64,000 nucleotides of DNA from Combretum micranthum (taxonomy: Eukaryota > Streptophyta > Magnoliopsida > Myrtales > Combretaceae), in contig JAMXBD010002248.1 in assembly GCA_024138025.1 (NCBI GenBank), positions 124,001-188,000 on the forward strand, read 5' to 3'. The notes beneath the pieces were generated by a model. The model saw nothing but the letters and a program-made list of their open reading frames with translations, had not been told where the DNA came from and made no database searches. Positions 35,301 through 45,764 of this stretch are shown here, piece after piece. Numbering within the stretch: the first letter of the stretch is position 1; each line of letters opens with the position of its first letter. Position numbers and translations under genes: made by a program.

Positions 35301-37559
35301 TGACATTTTAGGCAATGAAAAAACAACATCGCCTTGTCGTCAATTGCTCGCTAAAATTAGCCTTGGGGTTGGTTGCATACCCTTTGAGTCCTCAAAGGAG
35401 GTACAACTGATGGTGCTATTGCCATTGCCCTCTGGCGCCATTCTTCTTTCTCAAATGACATAACTGTGGCATGAGCTCCTGCCGGCCGTTTCATGATTAT
35501 ACTGAACCAACCATTTTTATGGGCCTAGCCCGGAGTTGCTCCGTTCTCGTTCCTAAGCGCTCGTGCTGTGTTGGTTTCTTTTGTTCTTTTTATCCTTTAT
35601 AATAATTACTGCTACACCCGCGAGCTAGGTGGTTGCAATACCGTTTTCATCGGGTGCTTGAACAGGAAAAAAGATTTATCAGTATTGATATCGGTGTTAA
35701 TATGCCATCTGTTTGGAAGAGTGGGGGTCAGTTCAATATTATGGATGTGTGGGGATAGGTTGAGTATTCTTTTAAATAAATGGTATATAACTATTTACAT
35801 GTATTATGTCATCGCTATTCATACGTTATTAGTCATCTATAGGAATAAGGGAAAAATAGGGGGACAAAAACCTTTACATTACATGGTTAAGTTAGATTGT
35901 GAAAGTACTGCTATTTAATTGCCATGTATATTTTTGGATGGATAGTATGTTGAGAGGTCAGCAACAAAAGTCCTTGTGAGGCTTATATAAACCCTAGTGG
36001 AGTGGGAGGAGGGGCGTGGTGTATTGAGTAATCCAGATGGATTAATTCGGCAGTTGGGGCATTATTGAGCAAGATGGTAGAGGGTATGAGAACCAGGAGA
36101 TGTAAATGATACCTTTCACAGAGATTGAACATGATGGCAATCATATAACTAGTGATCCTAGTGGTCGAGATAGAAGAATCACTATTTTAGTTCTTAAAAT
36201 ATTATGTAGATTGGATCTATACTGAGACATATATTCTATCTATGATTTTACTTTCGGTCGTTTAGGTATCATTTGTCTGTTATTAGGATCTTAGGATACA
36301 GCCAAAAGACTACCCATTATATAGTAAGAAACAAAAGCAATACGATGCGATTCGATTAGGTTAGTCAAATGGTATTAAATGGAGCTATTAATCTCAATGG
36401 CCAAAAAAAAAAAAAAAAAGAGAGCTATTTAATCTTCATAGCCTTGACCTTGAGTGTTCCACTTGCAAAATATATGTGAAATATTTGAATGACACATCAT
36501 CCATTTGAATAAAGTACTATGGTGCCTAAAATGGCATAGCATAAGCCATTAATCGAAAAAAACAACGTGCATGTGGCATTGTTTGAATCGAATGTGCAAA
36601 GTTTATGTATTCTATTTCCCTTTATGATTACATTGTCCTTGATTTAGTCCTAAGAGACTATTAGTATGGTTATTTTTGTATTTGGACATAACTAGACCAT
36701 TAAAATTAATATTGTGGAGTTTTCAATTATGATATTCTTACTCTTACTAATTCATAAGATTCTGGCCAATATCATTTATTTAATTTATTTGGCATATTAA
36801 ATTAAGTAAACTTAATTGTTGATGGTTTTTTATTGATTGGACCTTCTTGTTTAAAGCTAGTCCATTTAGGCCTTCTCATTATAAGAGGAAATAGGCTATC
36901 GCGACCAATGGCACTACATAAAAGGCTATCTTCCACTGCACTCCTCCTTGGGAAATATGTACTCTACTACCCTATCGTATAGGGTTTAGAGAATCAAAAT
37001 GATCTTATGTAATATTAGACCATCTCTCCTTACAAATACCTTCATTGTATGCAAGGTTAAGCGAGAGAAAACTATACCCTTTCATACCCTCTCTCTCTTT
37101 TTATTTTGTTATGTTGTAGATATATTCTCCTTTCTTTAAAATCCTTCATTGACTTGAGTGTCATATTACCTACATTGGGACTATCCACACACTTCTCAAC
37201 TTATGTTTATTATTTGTGCATGCCTACTTCATTTATAATGGTAGAGGATCCATTGGTCTAAGCCTTGAAGATCTCTCTTGAGAATATAATAACAACACTA
37301 TGTTAAGCTTACATGATATCCATTGACTTGGAATTCACTCGTTACATGGGAATATGTAAGAGATGGTTTCATTTTCTTATCTCAATGGCAATATGTTGGA
37401 TTGTAAATGGACAACTCTATGAAAGATTCTAGAGGAGGAATAACATAAAGGGCTCTACACAAGAATAATTTGTAAATATGCGGTTTTGTTGATATTGTCA
37501 CTTGGATGCTATATAAATCTTGTGCTATAGGTGATTTTAAATGAGTGATGTGTGGATGT
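35301..37559. other. Intergenic DNA, no recognised gene
   Basis: The frame 35568-35918 (116 codons) has no motif and is probably chance. 35340-35560 is relatively GC-rich but I see no tRNA or coding signature. The stretch 36580-37450 has LTR-like flavour (TATA-like words, CT runs) without definable ends. A-run at 36402-36419. Confidence 0.45.
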
Positions 37560-38840
37560 AAGAGGGATCGATTTTTAGGATTAAGAATATTTATTTTATC
37601 TAATAATTTTATGAAGACTTTTTAGTATTTTATATTAGTCAACATTTAACTGCTTTACACCATTAATTTTTGCCATGGGTATTATTAGGATTGTATATAA
37701 TTTATATGAGTCTTAGCTATATCTATTTTTATAACATGAAATATGTCTTTTGTAGGTTATTAGTTATAAGTTGCCTTATTTTTCATTATACGACACTCAT
37801 GTCCTTAGGTTGTCAAAGGTTAGTATAAATACTTCTACTTCATGGAAAACAAGAGTAGTTTATTGAATAAAAAGTTTTGAGATTCTTTTCTCTAAAATCT
37901 TGCTCTTTTCAATTCCTCTAGCGAACTACCCCTTTGATACTATTCAATTGTGAGTCATGTAAATTGCATAAACTAAATTCCTTCTATATCTTTATTATGC
38001 ATCAAATCAATTAAAATTTATGAAATCCTAGTTTAATTTGATTTTGGTGCATCATATCTAAAATTAAATCATTTCTATCATTTCTTCCATTTCATTGTTC
38101 ATAAAGAAACCTTAAAAACCTATAAAAATCACAAGTCATAAAATCATAAAATTCCTAATTTTATTTTTTCCATTGTGTTTACTTCAATACATAATTTATC
38201 CATATTATTTTGGTATTGAGGCTTGAAGTTGTCAAAACAATTTAAGGCATTTGATGTTGGTTATCAGGCTAGAGGTGGTTTCATTGCTAGCGTAACAACT
38301 TATTGAGATTGGTAGAGATGATAGAGGATTTAGGTAATGGAGAGCAATCTAATCTATCATCTGTAGGTTGTGCAAGATGAAAGTTGCCTAATGAACCACA
38401 AGGAGTGGGTGATTCTTCCATAAGAGAGTTAGAAGAGTTGATGCAACATATGATACAAACTATGATGCAAATATGATACAACATTAGGCTTAGTAATCAA
38501 GAATTTTAAGAGAAATAGTTAAAGGGAACGTTCGAATCAAAGTTAGAGACGAGCGAGATGATGATCAAGATGCTAAGGAGCAAGAAAGGGTGTTTGCTTC
38601 AAGGCCACTATGGAGGCAAGCCACAAAGGTGGTAGTTTTGCATTTGCAGGTTTGTTAGGTTGCCAAGGTTGATTCACAAATGTGTTAGTGATGTTGACTA
38701 TTAGTGAAGCCACTTGGATGTTTGTTGGGCAAAATTAATGTTAGGTCATGTGTTTGTGTGACAAGGCGGTGAACTGGTGTTGTGGTTGGAGTTGTTGTGT
38801 GCTAGCTGCAGTTTGTTGAAGTCATTAGTACAGGAAATTT
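37560..38840 (+). mobile_element. LTR-retrotransposon head: LTR end, PBS-like site, gag leader
   Basis: A TATA-like TATAAATACTTC at about 37825, an AATAAAAAG at 37867 and CT-rich R/U5 sequence precede TTTGGTATTGAGGCTTG at about 38208. That is one or two changes from the TGGTATCAGAGC initiator-Met PBS used by most plant LTR elements. Downstream sequence to about 38840 resembles a decayed gag leader (charged codons RDDDQDAKEQER near 38555). The U3 start is not visible, so the left limit is a guess. Confidence 0.5.
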
Positions 38841-39592
38841 GGATTTTTCTTAATAAATCTTGTTCTTTCATCTTATACTTTTCCTTAGTTTTTCTCAATT
38901 TACTTCCTCATAATGCTGTCATATATAAATAAAGGTATGGGATTACAAGAAAGAAGATAATTGTGCACTATTATGTGTTTGTTTAGTTTTGGCTTGGTGT
39001 TCAGGTTGTGGTGAATAGAGATGAGTTTAGTGAAGGTTCGATTTGTTTTTGTTTAATAGGGGTTAATGGTAACCGTTGTTGATGGTGGAAATTATAGAGG
39101 GTTATTGCATCTATAAAATGTAATCTTTTTGAAATTGGGTAAATCGATATTGTGATTATATTAGTTAGTTAAATCGCATGTATTAATTGTGACTTGAAAG
39201 TAACTAAGATGTGATTTTGCAATGAAATATTGGTAGTTAATTTTATACAACCTATATTATGGTAATTATTTTTACACGAATGTAGCATGTGCTACACTTA
39301 CTTTTGTCCCATTATTCTAGTTTTAACTTTTAATTTTTTTTCTTAATTGTAAAGATGAACTATGGTCAAACATATAAGATATCAAAATTACTTCATTTCT
39401 TTTAATAATATAGATGACTATCTATACATCATCAAAATAATTAAATTCAACCTTAGATCAATTTTATGGAGTAAGATTTTAGAATTTTCTTTTAGTACCT
39501 TAAAAATTCACCCTCTTATGTTAGCCTCCGTTATCTTGCAAATTATGCATTAAAACCTTAAATCTTTTAAAAATATAATTTGTGACTACTTA
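38841..39592. other. AT-rich DNA without recognised gene
   Basis: No motif recognised in any frame; the frame at 39362-39553 looks like chance. Confidence 0.45.
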
Positions 39593-40639
39593 AGGATTTT
39601 TTTTTTTGGTGAAAATAGTACAAATTAAAAAAAACTGAAAATTGGTTAGGGAGAAAAAATAATGTGGATTTTAAACATCACCTATTATTTACACTGAAGG
39701 CGCTATCCAAGATGGTGACCTTAATGTAAATATTGAAGGCGCTATCATAAATATTGCCTTCATTGCAGACACTTCAACATGCAATAACTTGCAAAATAGC
39801 CAATTTTACACTTATACAATATTCAACATTCAATACATCAAACCTACAAAAAAAAAAAAAAAAAAATCCATACTCTAGCACTCCTTATACAAATACTCCA
39901 TATCACACCCATACTCAGAAGTATTTCATAACACATCTCTTCTTGGCTTAGCTCAAAACTCATTTAAGTGTAAAACATGGGAATTGGTAAAATGTTTAAG
40001 CTAAACAATATTGATAAAATAAAATATAATTTATTACATGGATACTAGAATTTACTAACATGGATAAAAAAGGTAAACTATAATCTATCACCTCCAACTA
40101 CTTCTCCGGAGACTTCGTCAATCCTTGACACTATGGATCACCGATCATGTTGTGCTAGTGTTGCTTCTTGTTCTTCATCTTAGGCTATTAGTAGACTTAA
40201 ATTAAGTGGATCGAGTGGTTGGCCCTTGTGGGGAGCCTAAATTGCGAGACTCGTGCCGATCCCTTACCCATGTCATGATCATGATCATCGGCTACAAAGC
40301 CTCCTTTGTAGTGCAGGTGGAGTTGGACAAGAAGAGTTCCACACTTATTGTATGGAGTGCAGTATGATGGCGATGAAGAGATACTATGTTGTCTACCGAT
40401 AACTACAGATGTGGCACGAGTTGTAGATGGAGCATGCTGGATAAACTGATACTGCTACTACGCCTCTTCGTCCTTATCGCTCTCGTCGTGCCTAGCTTCA
40501 CCCTCTTCATGTGTGCTGTATCAAAACTCAGCATATAGATGATTAAAAACTCCATACCCGCCTACTCTCTCTATAGCATCATCCACAATAGAGTGAATCC
40601 CTGAAATGTTAGAAGTTAGTCGTATCCATCAGAACTGTT

Positions 40640-41030
40640 CAGCTTACAAAATAATATGAAACATGTGAAGTTAGAATGCCGATAACAAAATCATTTCATA
40701 GGCAAAATTTAAAAATCATAACTTATCAAGTCATCGAACCTAAATCTAGTATGGCTAATTTATTGCTTGGTCACTCGCCTGTACCAACAGGGATAACTTG
40801 GCTCAATACCAAAAAGAGGCTCAATAGGGATCAATCAATCTTGCCTCTCATTCCACATCCTATGATAGACAGCATGATGGATCACGTCATTTATTTCAAC
40901 CCTCCCTCTTAAGTTGATTTGATGTAAATCGAGCTCAGTGTTCACTGTTAGTGGAATTCTCTAGTACCCCTTGAATTACCACATGACACAGTTTGGGAAA
41001 CACCACTCTATATAACATAAGCAAATGATG
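40640..41030 (-). pseudogene. Plant mobile domain (PMD) remnant
   Basis: Minus strand around 41010-40750: PNCVMW, FKGY, RIPL, LDLHQINLRGR, DVIHHAVYHRMWNERQD, stop, then PLFGIEPSYPCWYRRVTK. PMD proteins have the same order: (R)VxRQFGxxQxIP, LHxxDLRGR, HxxYxxxWxxR, and YxxWYRxxTR. PMDs occur in host MAIN/MAIL1 proteins and in proteins encoded by MULE and gypsy elements. Here it lies on the same strand as, and downstream of, MULE sequence within one element. Stops show it is decayed. Confidence 0.6.
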
Positions 41031-41930
41031 GGAACTCAAGCCGTCCGCACATCAATACTAGCTTGATAATGTTATGGAAGAGCCACCGTTCCACGCTTAA
41101 GAGTCAAGTCAACAAGAAGATCAAGTGGCAAATGTTGAAGTTCAAAGGATTTCAAGTCCAATTAGCTTGCCTCAAGGACTAATCATGAGATCTCGAGCTA
41201 AGAAGCTTCAACAAGCTTTAAATCAACATTTCTAAGGCTTCATGATGTATGCCAGTGATGGATTACAAGGGCATCAAGACTTTGGAACAAGTGGAATTCA
41301 AGCTCGGTTCAATATAATTCAAGTTCAAGTGAGTTTATAAGGAGATTTGACGAAATTGGGATAATCCACATGAAGGCCACCGGCCTATCCTTCAACGTCG
41401 ACCATTTAGGCCGCCGGCATTGGCACCGACCTTTATTTAGGCCGCTGGCGTTGGCACCGGCCTTTATTTAGGCCGCTGGCTTTGACAGCTGGCCTTCTTT
41501 TATTTGGCTTGGTTTCTTTGTTTTGCGAATTTTATTGTATTGTTTTAGGGTTTTCATATATACACCGAACCATTGGCATGTAAAACTTAGTTTTGAGATA
41601 TTGAAAATACCAAAGGCCATTTGCTTTTGCTCTTTGTGTTCTTGAATGAATGCATGTTGCTTAAGAACATTCAAGGAAGTTTGATCGTCTTCTTTGTGGA
41701 GTGTTTCGAAGTTAGGGCATCCGTGTTCTAACTCTCTAGATCAAACCTAAGACAAACCTAAATCTAATCCATCTTAGGAGTTGATTTCAATAGCATTCGA
41801 GGGTTTTCGTATTACGGTGCTGGAGGTTCATAATACTCAAAAGGGTTCTCAGGCATGATTGCTAAGGTTCTCGTATCAGATAATATGGTGGAAGTCTACT
41901 CATAATCTCATATGTGTAAGATACCTACAT
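41030..41930 (+). mobile_element. Retrotransposon fragment: pol C-terminus plus LTR-like sequence
   Basis: Around 41150-41236 the plus strand reads RISSPISLPQGLIMRSRAKKLQQ...F then stop, like the (G)PxTRxRAK tail of gypsy polyproteins. After it come a repeat block (41404-41494), a TATA-like CATATATACACCG at 41558, and CT/GTT-rich sequence resembling R/U5. No 5' part of the element is seen. It interrupts the minus-strand MULE between its SWIM and PMD parts. Confidence 0.5.
41404..41497. repeat. Three tandem units of about 31 bp, GCCGGC type
   Basis: ATTTAGGCCGCYGGC followed by RTTGGCACCGGCCTTT, repeated three times with the last unit diverging to CTTTGACAGCTGGCC. A half unit (GGCCACCGGCC) lies just before, at 41383. 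Similar vocabulary to the block at 4804-5205. Confidence 0.85.
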
Positions 41931-42239
41931 AACCTGTGGCACATCACAAAATTCATTAGTTAATAATGGAAAAGAAAATGTACCTGTTGAGAACCTAGCA
42001 TGTCAAATGCCTTTCTGTATGTAGAAACCACATGGGATAGGTGACGGGTCATGTCCTAGGTAATTGCCATCGGGTAGCTAGGGTACCCCATCATTGAAGG
42101 AGGCCAAAACAATCACAAGGGGTAATAATAGGAAATCGGTCTAATGCCCGGTATTTGCAACAACACAACTACTACATCAATTTGCACAACATTATCAGAA
42201 GATGCTTGACATAACTGTAGGTATAACCAACTTAAGCAT

Positions 42240-42340
42240 GCAAACCCCCATAAAGGAAGTCTAGTCCACATTAGGATACCTTACTGCTGTCATTGTATGT
42301 GAACATGTCATTCGGTATATTGCCATTTGTTGCATGTGCA
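42240..42340 (-). pseudogene. SWIM-type zinc finger remnant of the MULE
   Basis: Minus strand: QQMAIYRMTCSHTMTAVRYPNVD then stop. This fits the second half of the MULE SWIM finger, (W)QLYRxPCSHxMxAV, with C and H kept; the first CxC half is not clear. It follows the N-terminal region with no catalytic domain between. Confidence 0.45.
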
Positions 42341-42540
42341 TGTGCATTTTGGAAAGTCTACCTCATGTGTGCAACCTCTTCTCTTAAGGCGACTTTTTTC
42401 TTGTTGGGTGCCAGTTCGCACCTCAAGCATGTTAGTGCTTCTATTGAAACTTGTAACCTGGTGCGAGCTGGCCCTTGAAGACTACAAATCCAACTTCTTG
42501 TTTATGTATGGTGTGAAAACCTCATTACTCTTTATGGCAT

Positions 42541-43660
42541 TTATTGCAGCATAAGTCTCTCTTCACAAACTTTTGTGTAATGAGCTATCCACAGATTTTT
42601 CATTGATTCATCAACATAAAAATTGTAGTGAAGTCTTATGTGGAAAGCTTTTACATCCTGAATTAGATCATCTTTTGTGTTGAACATCATAGCCTTAGCT
42701 AGGTCTTGGATATCACAAAGATTATTGCACATCACGTTTACATCATCTTCAAATATTACATAACCATCACTATCTCCTCCCACATTAAAATAATGAATTG
42801 CATCCCTCACCATTGCCTGGCATGACATTGCTTCTTGAGGCATTGAGCGTTGGGAGACAGCCAAGTATGTTATATTGCATTCCTGAACCTCTTCTACAAT
42901 TTCATCCTCTTCTTTTTGGCCTTCTTTATCTTCTACAAAATCTCTATTCTCATTAATGTAATAATATCCATCAAAATGATCATCTTCCACCCTAAAGTTA
43001 AAAATTGGTACCACTTCCACCTCAACTCTATTCTTAAAATTTGATAATGCCTCGTTCATTAGCATAAGGTCATATTCTTCATAATGCATAGGTGAAAATG
43101 ACATACTACCCTTGGTCTCATGGAGGTCCACCAGTGGATGTTCCATGTTGACAATGTGGGTCTCCTAACATATGTGTTTGTTGCTCAAACACATTAGATC
43201 AATCATGAGTGGGATTAGAGGGGTAATTAATAGCATCATGTAACCCTTAGGTAGTGAATGATCAAGTAGCACTTAACCAAGTAGTGGTTTTCACAAATAT
43301 CTCATGATTTAACCTAGCACCAACTCAACAACCATTGAAATAAGATCTTCAATACTCTCATCATCCACAATTGGCATTAAGATAACCCTATGGCTCATAT
43401 AATGAGTGTGCCTGTGTAGTATCAACTTCAAAATCATTTCGATCAACACCAATATTCTCATAGATCACTTCCTTAAATTGTTTGAAATTCATATATGTTC
43501 CAACCTCCACCTTCCCAATGTGAGGCCTATCATATAGTAGCCCATGGCTTCCATCTATAATATTCCCATTCGCATAGATAATTAACCTTACATATTTGGC
43601 TATCTCAAACCTATTAACAACAAACTACAAATGTTAGAAAGTACTTCTTACAAATTAAAT
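42541..43660 (-). pseudogene. MULE transposase N-terminal region
   Basis: On the minus strand the earliest recognisable part (about 43620-43450) reads LIIYANGNIIDG, GLLYDRPHIGKVE and YENIGVDRNDFEV, the PB1-like leader of many plant MULE proteins. After stops, an open frame of 201 codons (43146-42541) has an acidic linker (EDKEGQKEEDEIVEEVQE). It ends in the MuDR N-terminal motif MMFNTKDDLIQDVKAFHIRLHYNFYVDES, where a zinc-chelating C..C pattern should follow and only one Cys (TKVCEERL) is seen. The DDE transposase core expected next is absent: within 200 bases SWIM-like sequence begins. The element is therefore probably non-autonomous. Confidence 0.72.
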
Positions 43661-44430
43661 TGCGGAAAGCATCTTTGATAACTTAAACATCAACGATGTG
43701 CTCCTTGGAAACTTCAATTTTCTTTGATGGATTAATCTTAAACAATTGGGGTATTTCACTGAACACCATCGAAGTGTCCATATTTTTTTGATAAAAACTA
43801 CATGGGTCGACCAATGCTAGTTTATAATCATCACCAACACTCTATTCACTACTTCTATTGCATCTAACATTTCAAAATCATCAACTAGATCACACTAAAT
43901 TAGATAAAAACAGACATGCAATCATTTAGGATATTTCATAAGAAATTTAGTAAAATAACAACGTTTAGGGAAAAAAAAAAAAAGTAGACAACACATTGCT
44001 TGATCTCGGGATGCAAATTTGATGGTTGAAATGTTTGATTTGGTGTTGGAAAGGTTGTGATAGGGTAAAGGCCAACAGTAAGGTTAGAAGAAGGAAAAGA
44101 TCTTGTGAGAGAAGGGGATTCAAATTGTGAAGAATGGGGCTGTTAAGGTGCCTTCAATATTTACATCGAGGGCATCCTCTCGAACAACGCCTTCATTATA
44201 AATCATAGACGTTGTTTGGTATAACTCCTAAATTGTAACCATATATACATTGAAGGCGTTGTTTAAGACAACGCATACAATATAAATTTGTGGGCGCTGT
44301 TAATGATAGCGCTTTAATTGATCTAGATTTATATTATTTTTTCTTTCTAGTTTGTTTTTGGAATTTTTTTTTTAAATCCATACAGTGTTCACTCAAAACC
44401 TCATAAGTTTGGATTTGACTTAAACAAGCT

Positions 44431-44456
44431 CACACACACACAAATACACACACATG
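44431..44456. repeat. (CA)n microsatellite
   Basis: CACACACACACAAATACACACACA; lies just outside the right end of the MULE. Confidence 0.9.
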
Positions 44457-44766
44457 TATATGCTAGATATTTTAAGAAAGTGTTATGTTATTATTAATTA
44501 AATTTTATATTATTTTGAATAATTAAAAAAATTGTTAGTTATGCTAAAAGTGTTAATTTCCCACATAGATTCATTTCAATTGAACACATTCATTCTTTAT
44601 TTATTTTTTAAAAAATCTTAGTCTTATTTTAGTTAAACTTATATATGATAAAACAAGGATTAAAATTATAAAACTTACATATATATGTATTTTATTTTTA
44701 AGAATAAACCAATTGTCTTATACTTAGTGCCACGACAGTCGAGTCTTAAACAAGGTCGGGTTTGAA

Positions 44767-45200
44767 TAGGACTGTAAACAAGTCGAGTCGAGTCGATATA
44801 GTACCAAGTTTGAACTTGACTTGAATAAAAAGCTCGAAACTTGAATTCGAACTCGAACTAGAATTGATCTCGATCGAGTTGTTATTTTTAAACTAGACTC
44901 GATTTAATACTTGATATGCTTGAACTTGACTTGATTAAGTTCGATTATACTTTTATATATTGATTTAATTATAAATAGTGTTAATACTCAATAAGTTCGA
45001 ACTCAACTCGATTCGATTTAATACTCAATTAAACTCATGAGCTCATTGAGCCAAGTATTTTAAAGCTCGAACTTGAGTTTGGTAGCTACTTGAGTATCAT
45101 GAATTCGAGCTTGAATCAATTATAAACGAATCGAATTCAAGTTTTCATCGAGTTGAACTCGAATAGCTCACGATCTGTCTCGACTTACTTATTAGTCCTA
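44767..45200. mobile_element. hAT-like MITE upstream of LSM2
   Basis: Left end TAGGACTGTAAACAAGTCGAG, inverted right end TAGGACTAATAAGTAAGTCGAG. The flanks GGTTTGAA (44759-44766) and AGTTTAAA (45201-45208) differ only by two G/A changes, fitting a decayed 8-bp duplication. The interior is dense in TTCGAACTCGA / ACTCGATT words on both strands. Length 434 bp, non-coding. It ends about 230 bp before the LSM2 start codon, so it may lie in the promoter. Confidence 0.78.
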
Positions 45201-45500
45201 AGTTTAAATTCACACTTATTAGAAAAAATAAAAATAAGTTAAATTACATTAATATTTTTATATGGTAGAGTTGAATGGTCCGTTATTTTTATATATCTAT
45301 GCTTGGGTAATGGAAAGCCCAATTTCCGGTCGGAGTAATACATACGGTACATAAGCCAAGTGAGTTAGATTCCAAACGTTCAGGCTTCGAAGCGCACTCT
45401 TTCTCCACTTTACAAGCGAAGAAAGTCGAAATGGTACTTTCTCCATACTCGCTTCTCTTTCAATGCATGCACAAATCATAATCATTATACTTTCTTTTCA

Positions 45501-45608
45501 ATGTAGTAACCTTCATAAACCTTTTTTGTTTTTTTTTTTTACTCTTTTCTTCTGGGCCAGGGTTTTTAGGGTTTAGTTATTGTTAATTGAATTTGTACTG
45601 TGTCGCAG
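45501..45608 (+). other. LSM2 intron 1 (part), T-rich with acceptor
   Basis: T-run at 45526-45540, then TTGTACTGTGTCGCAG|TT at 45608-45609, a normal plant acceptor. The donor is GTACTT at 45434. Intron 1 is about 175 bp. Confidence 0.6.
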
Positions 45609-45764
45609 TTGTCTTCTCATACTACAAGGATTTAGTGGAAGAGAAGTTACTGTGGAGTTGAAGAACGATTTAGCTATTCGAGAACGCTTCATTCTGTCGA
45701 TCAGTACCTTAACATCAAGCTTGAGAACACCAGGGTTGTCGATCAAGACAAGTATCCTCATATG

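Larger units (their letters stand above)
39593..44380 (-). mobile_element. MULE with degraded transposase and plant mobile domain
   Basis: The ends are loosely inverted (left GGATTTTTTTTTTTGG, right inverted GGATTTAAAAAAAAAATTCC). Both subterminal regions carry repeated GGCGCTATC / GGCGTTGTTTAAGACAACGC words (39700-39765; 44150-44320), the style of Mutator-like and CACTA ends. MuDR-type, SWIM and PMD sequence inside, all on the minus strand, argues for a MULE. No 9-bp target duplication was found, so limits are within tens of bases. A retrotransposon fragment is inserted at about 41030-41930. Confidence 0.6.

Noticed and set aside
35568..35918. 116-codon frame downstream of the BPM gene
   Set aside because: No motif, no conserved pattern, lies beyond the polyadenylation signal.
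37560..38840. A complete LTR retrotransposon
   Set aside because: Only a PBS-like site and one LTR end are visible; no pol motif and no second LTR were found.
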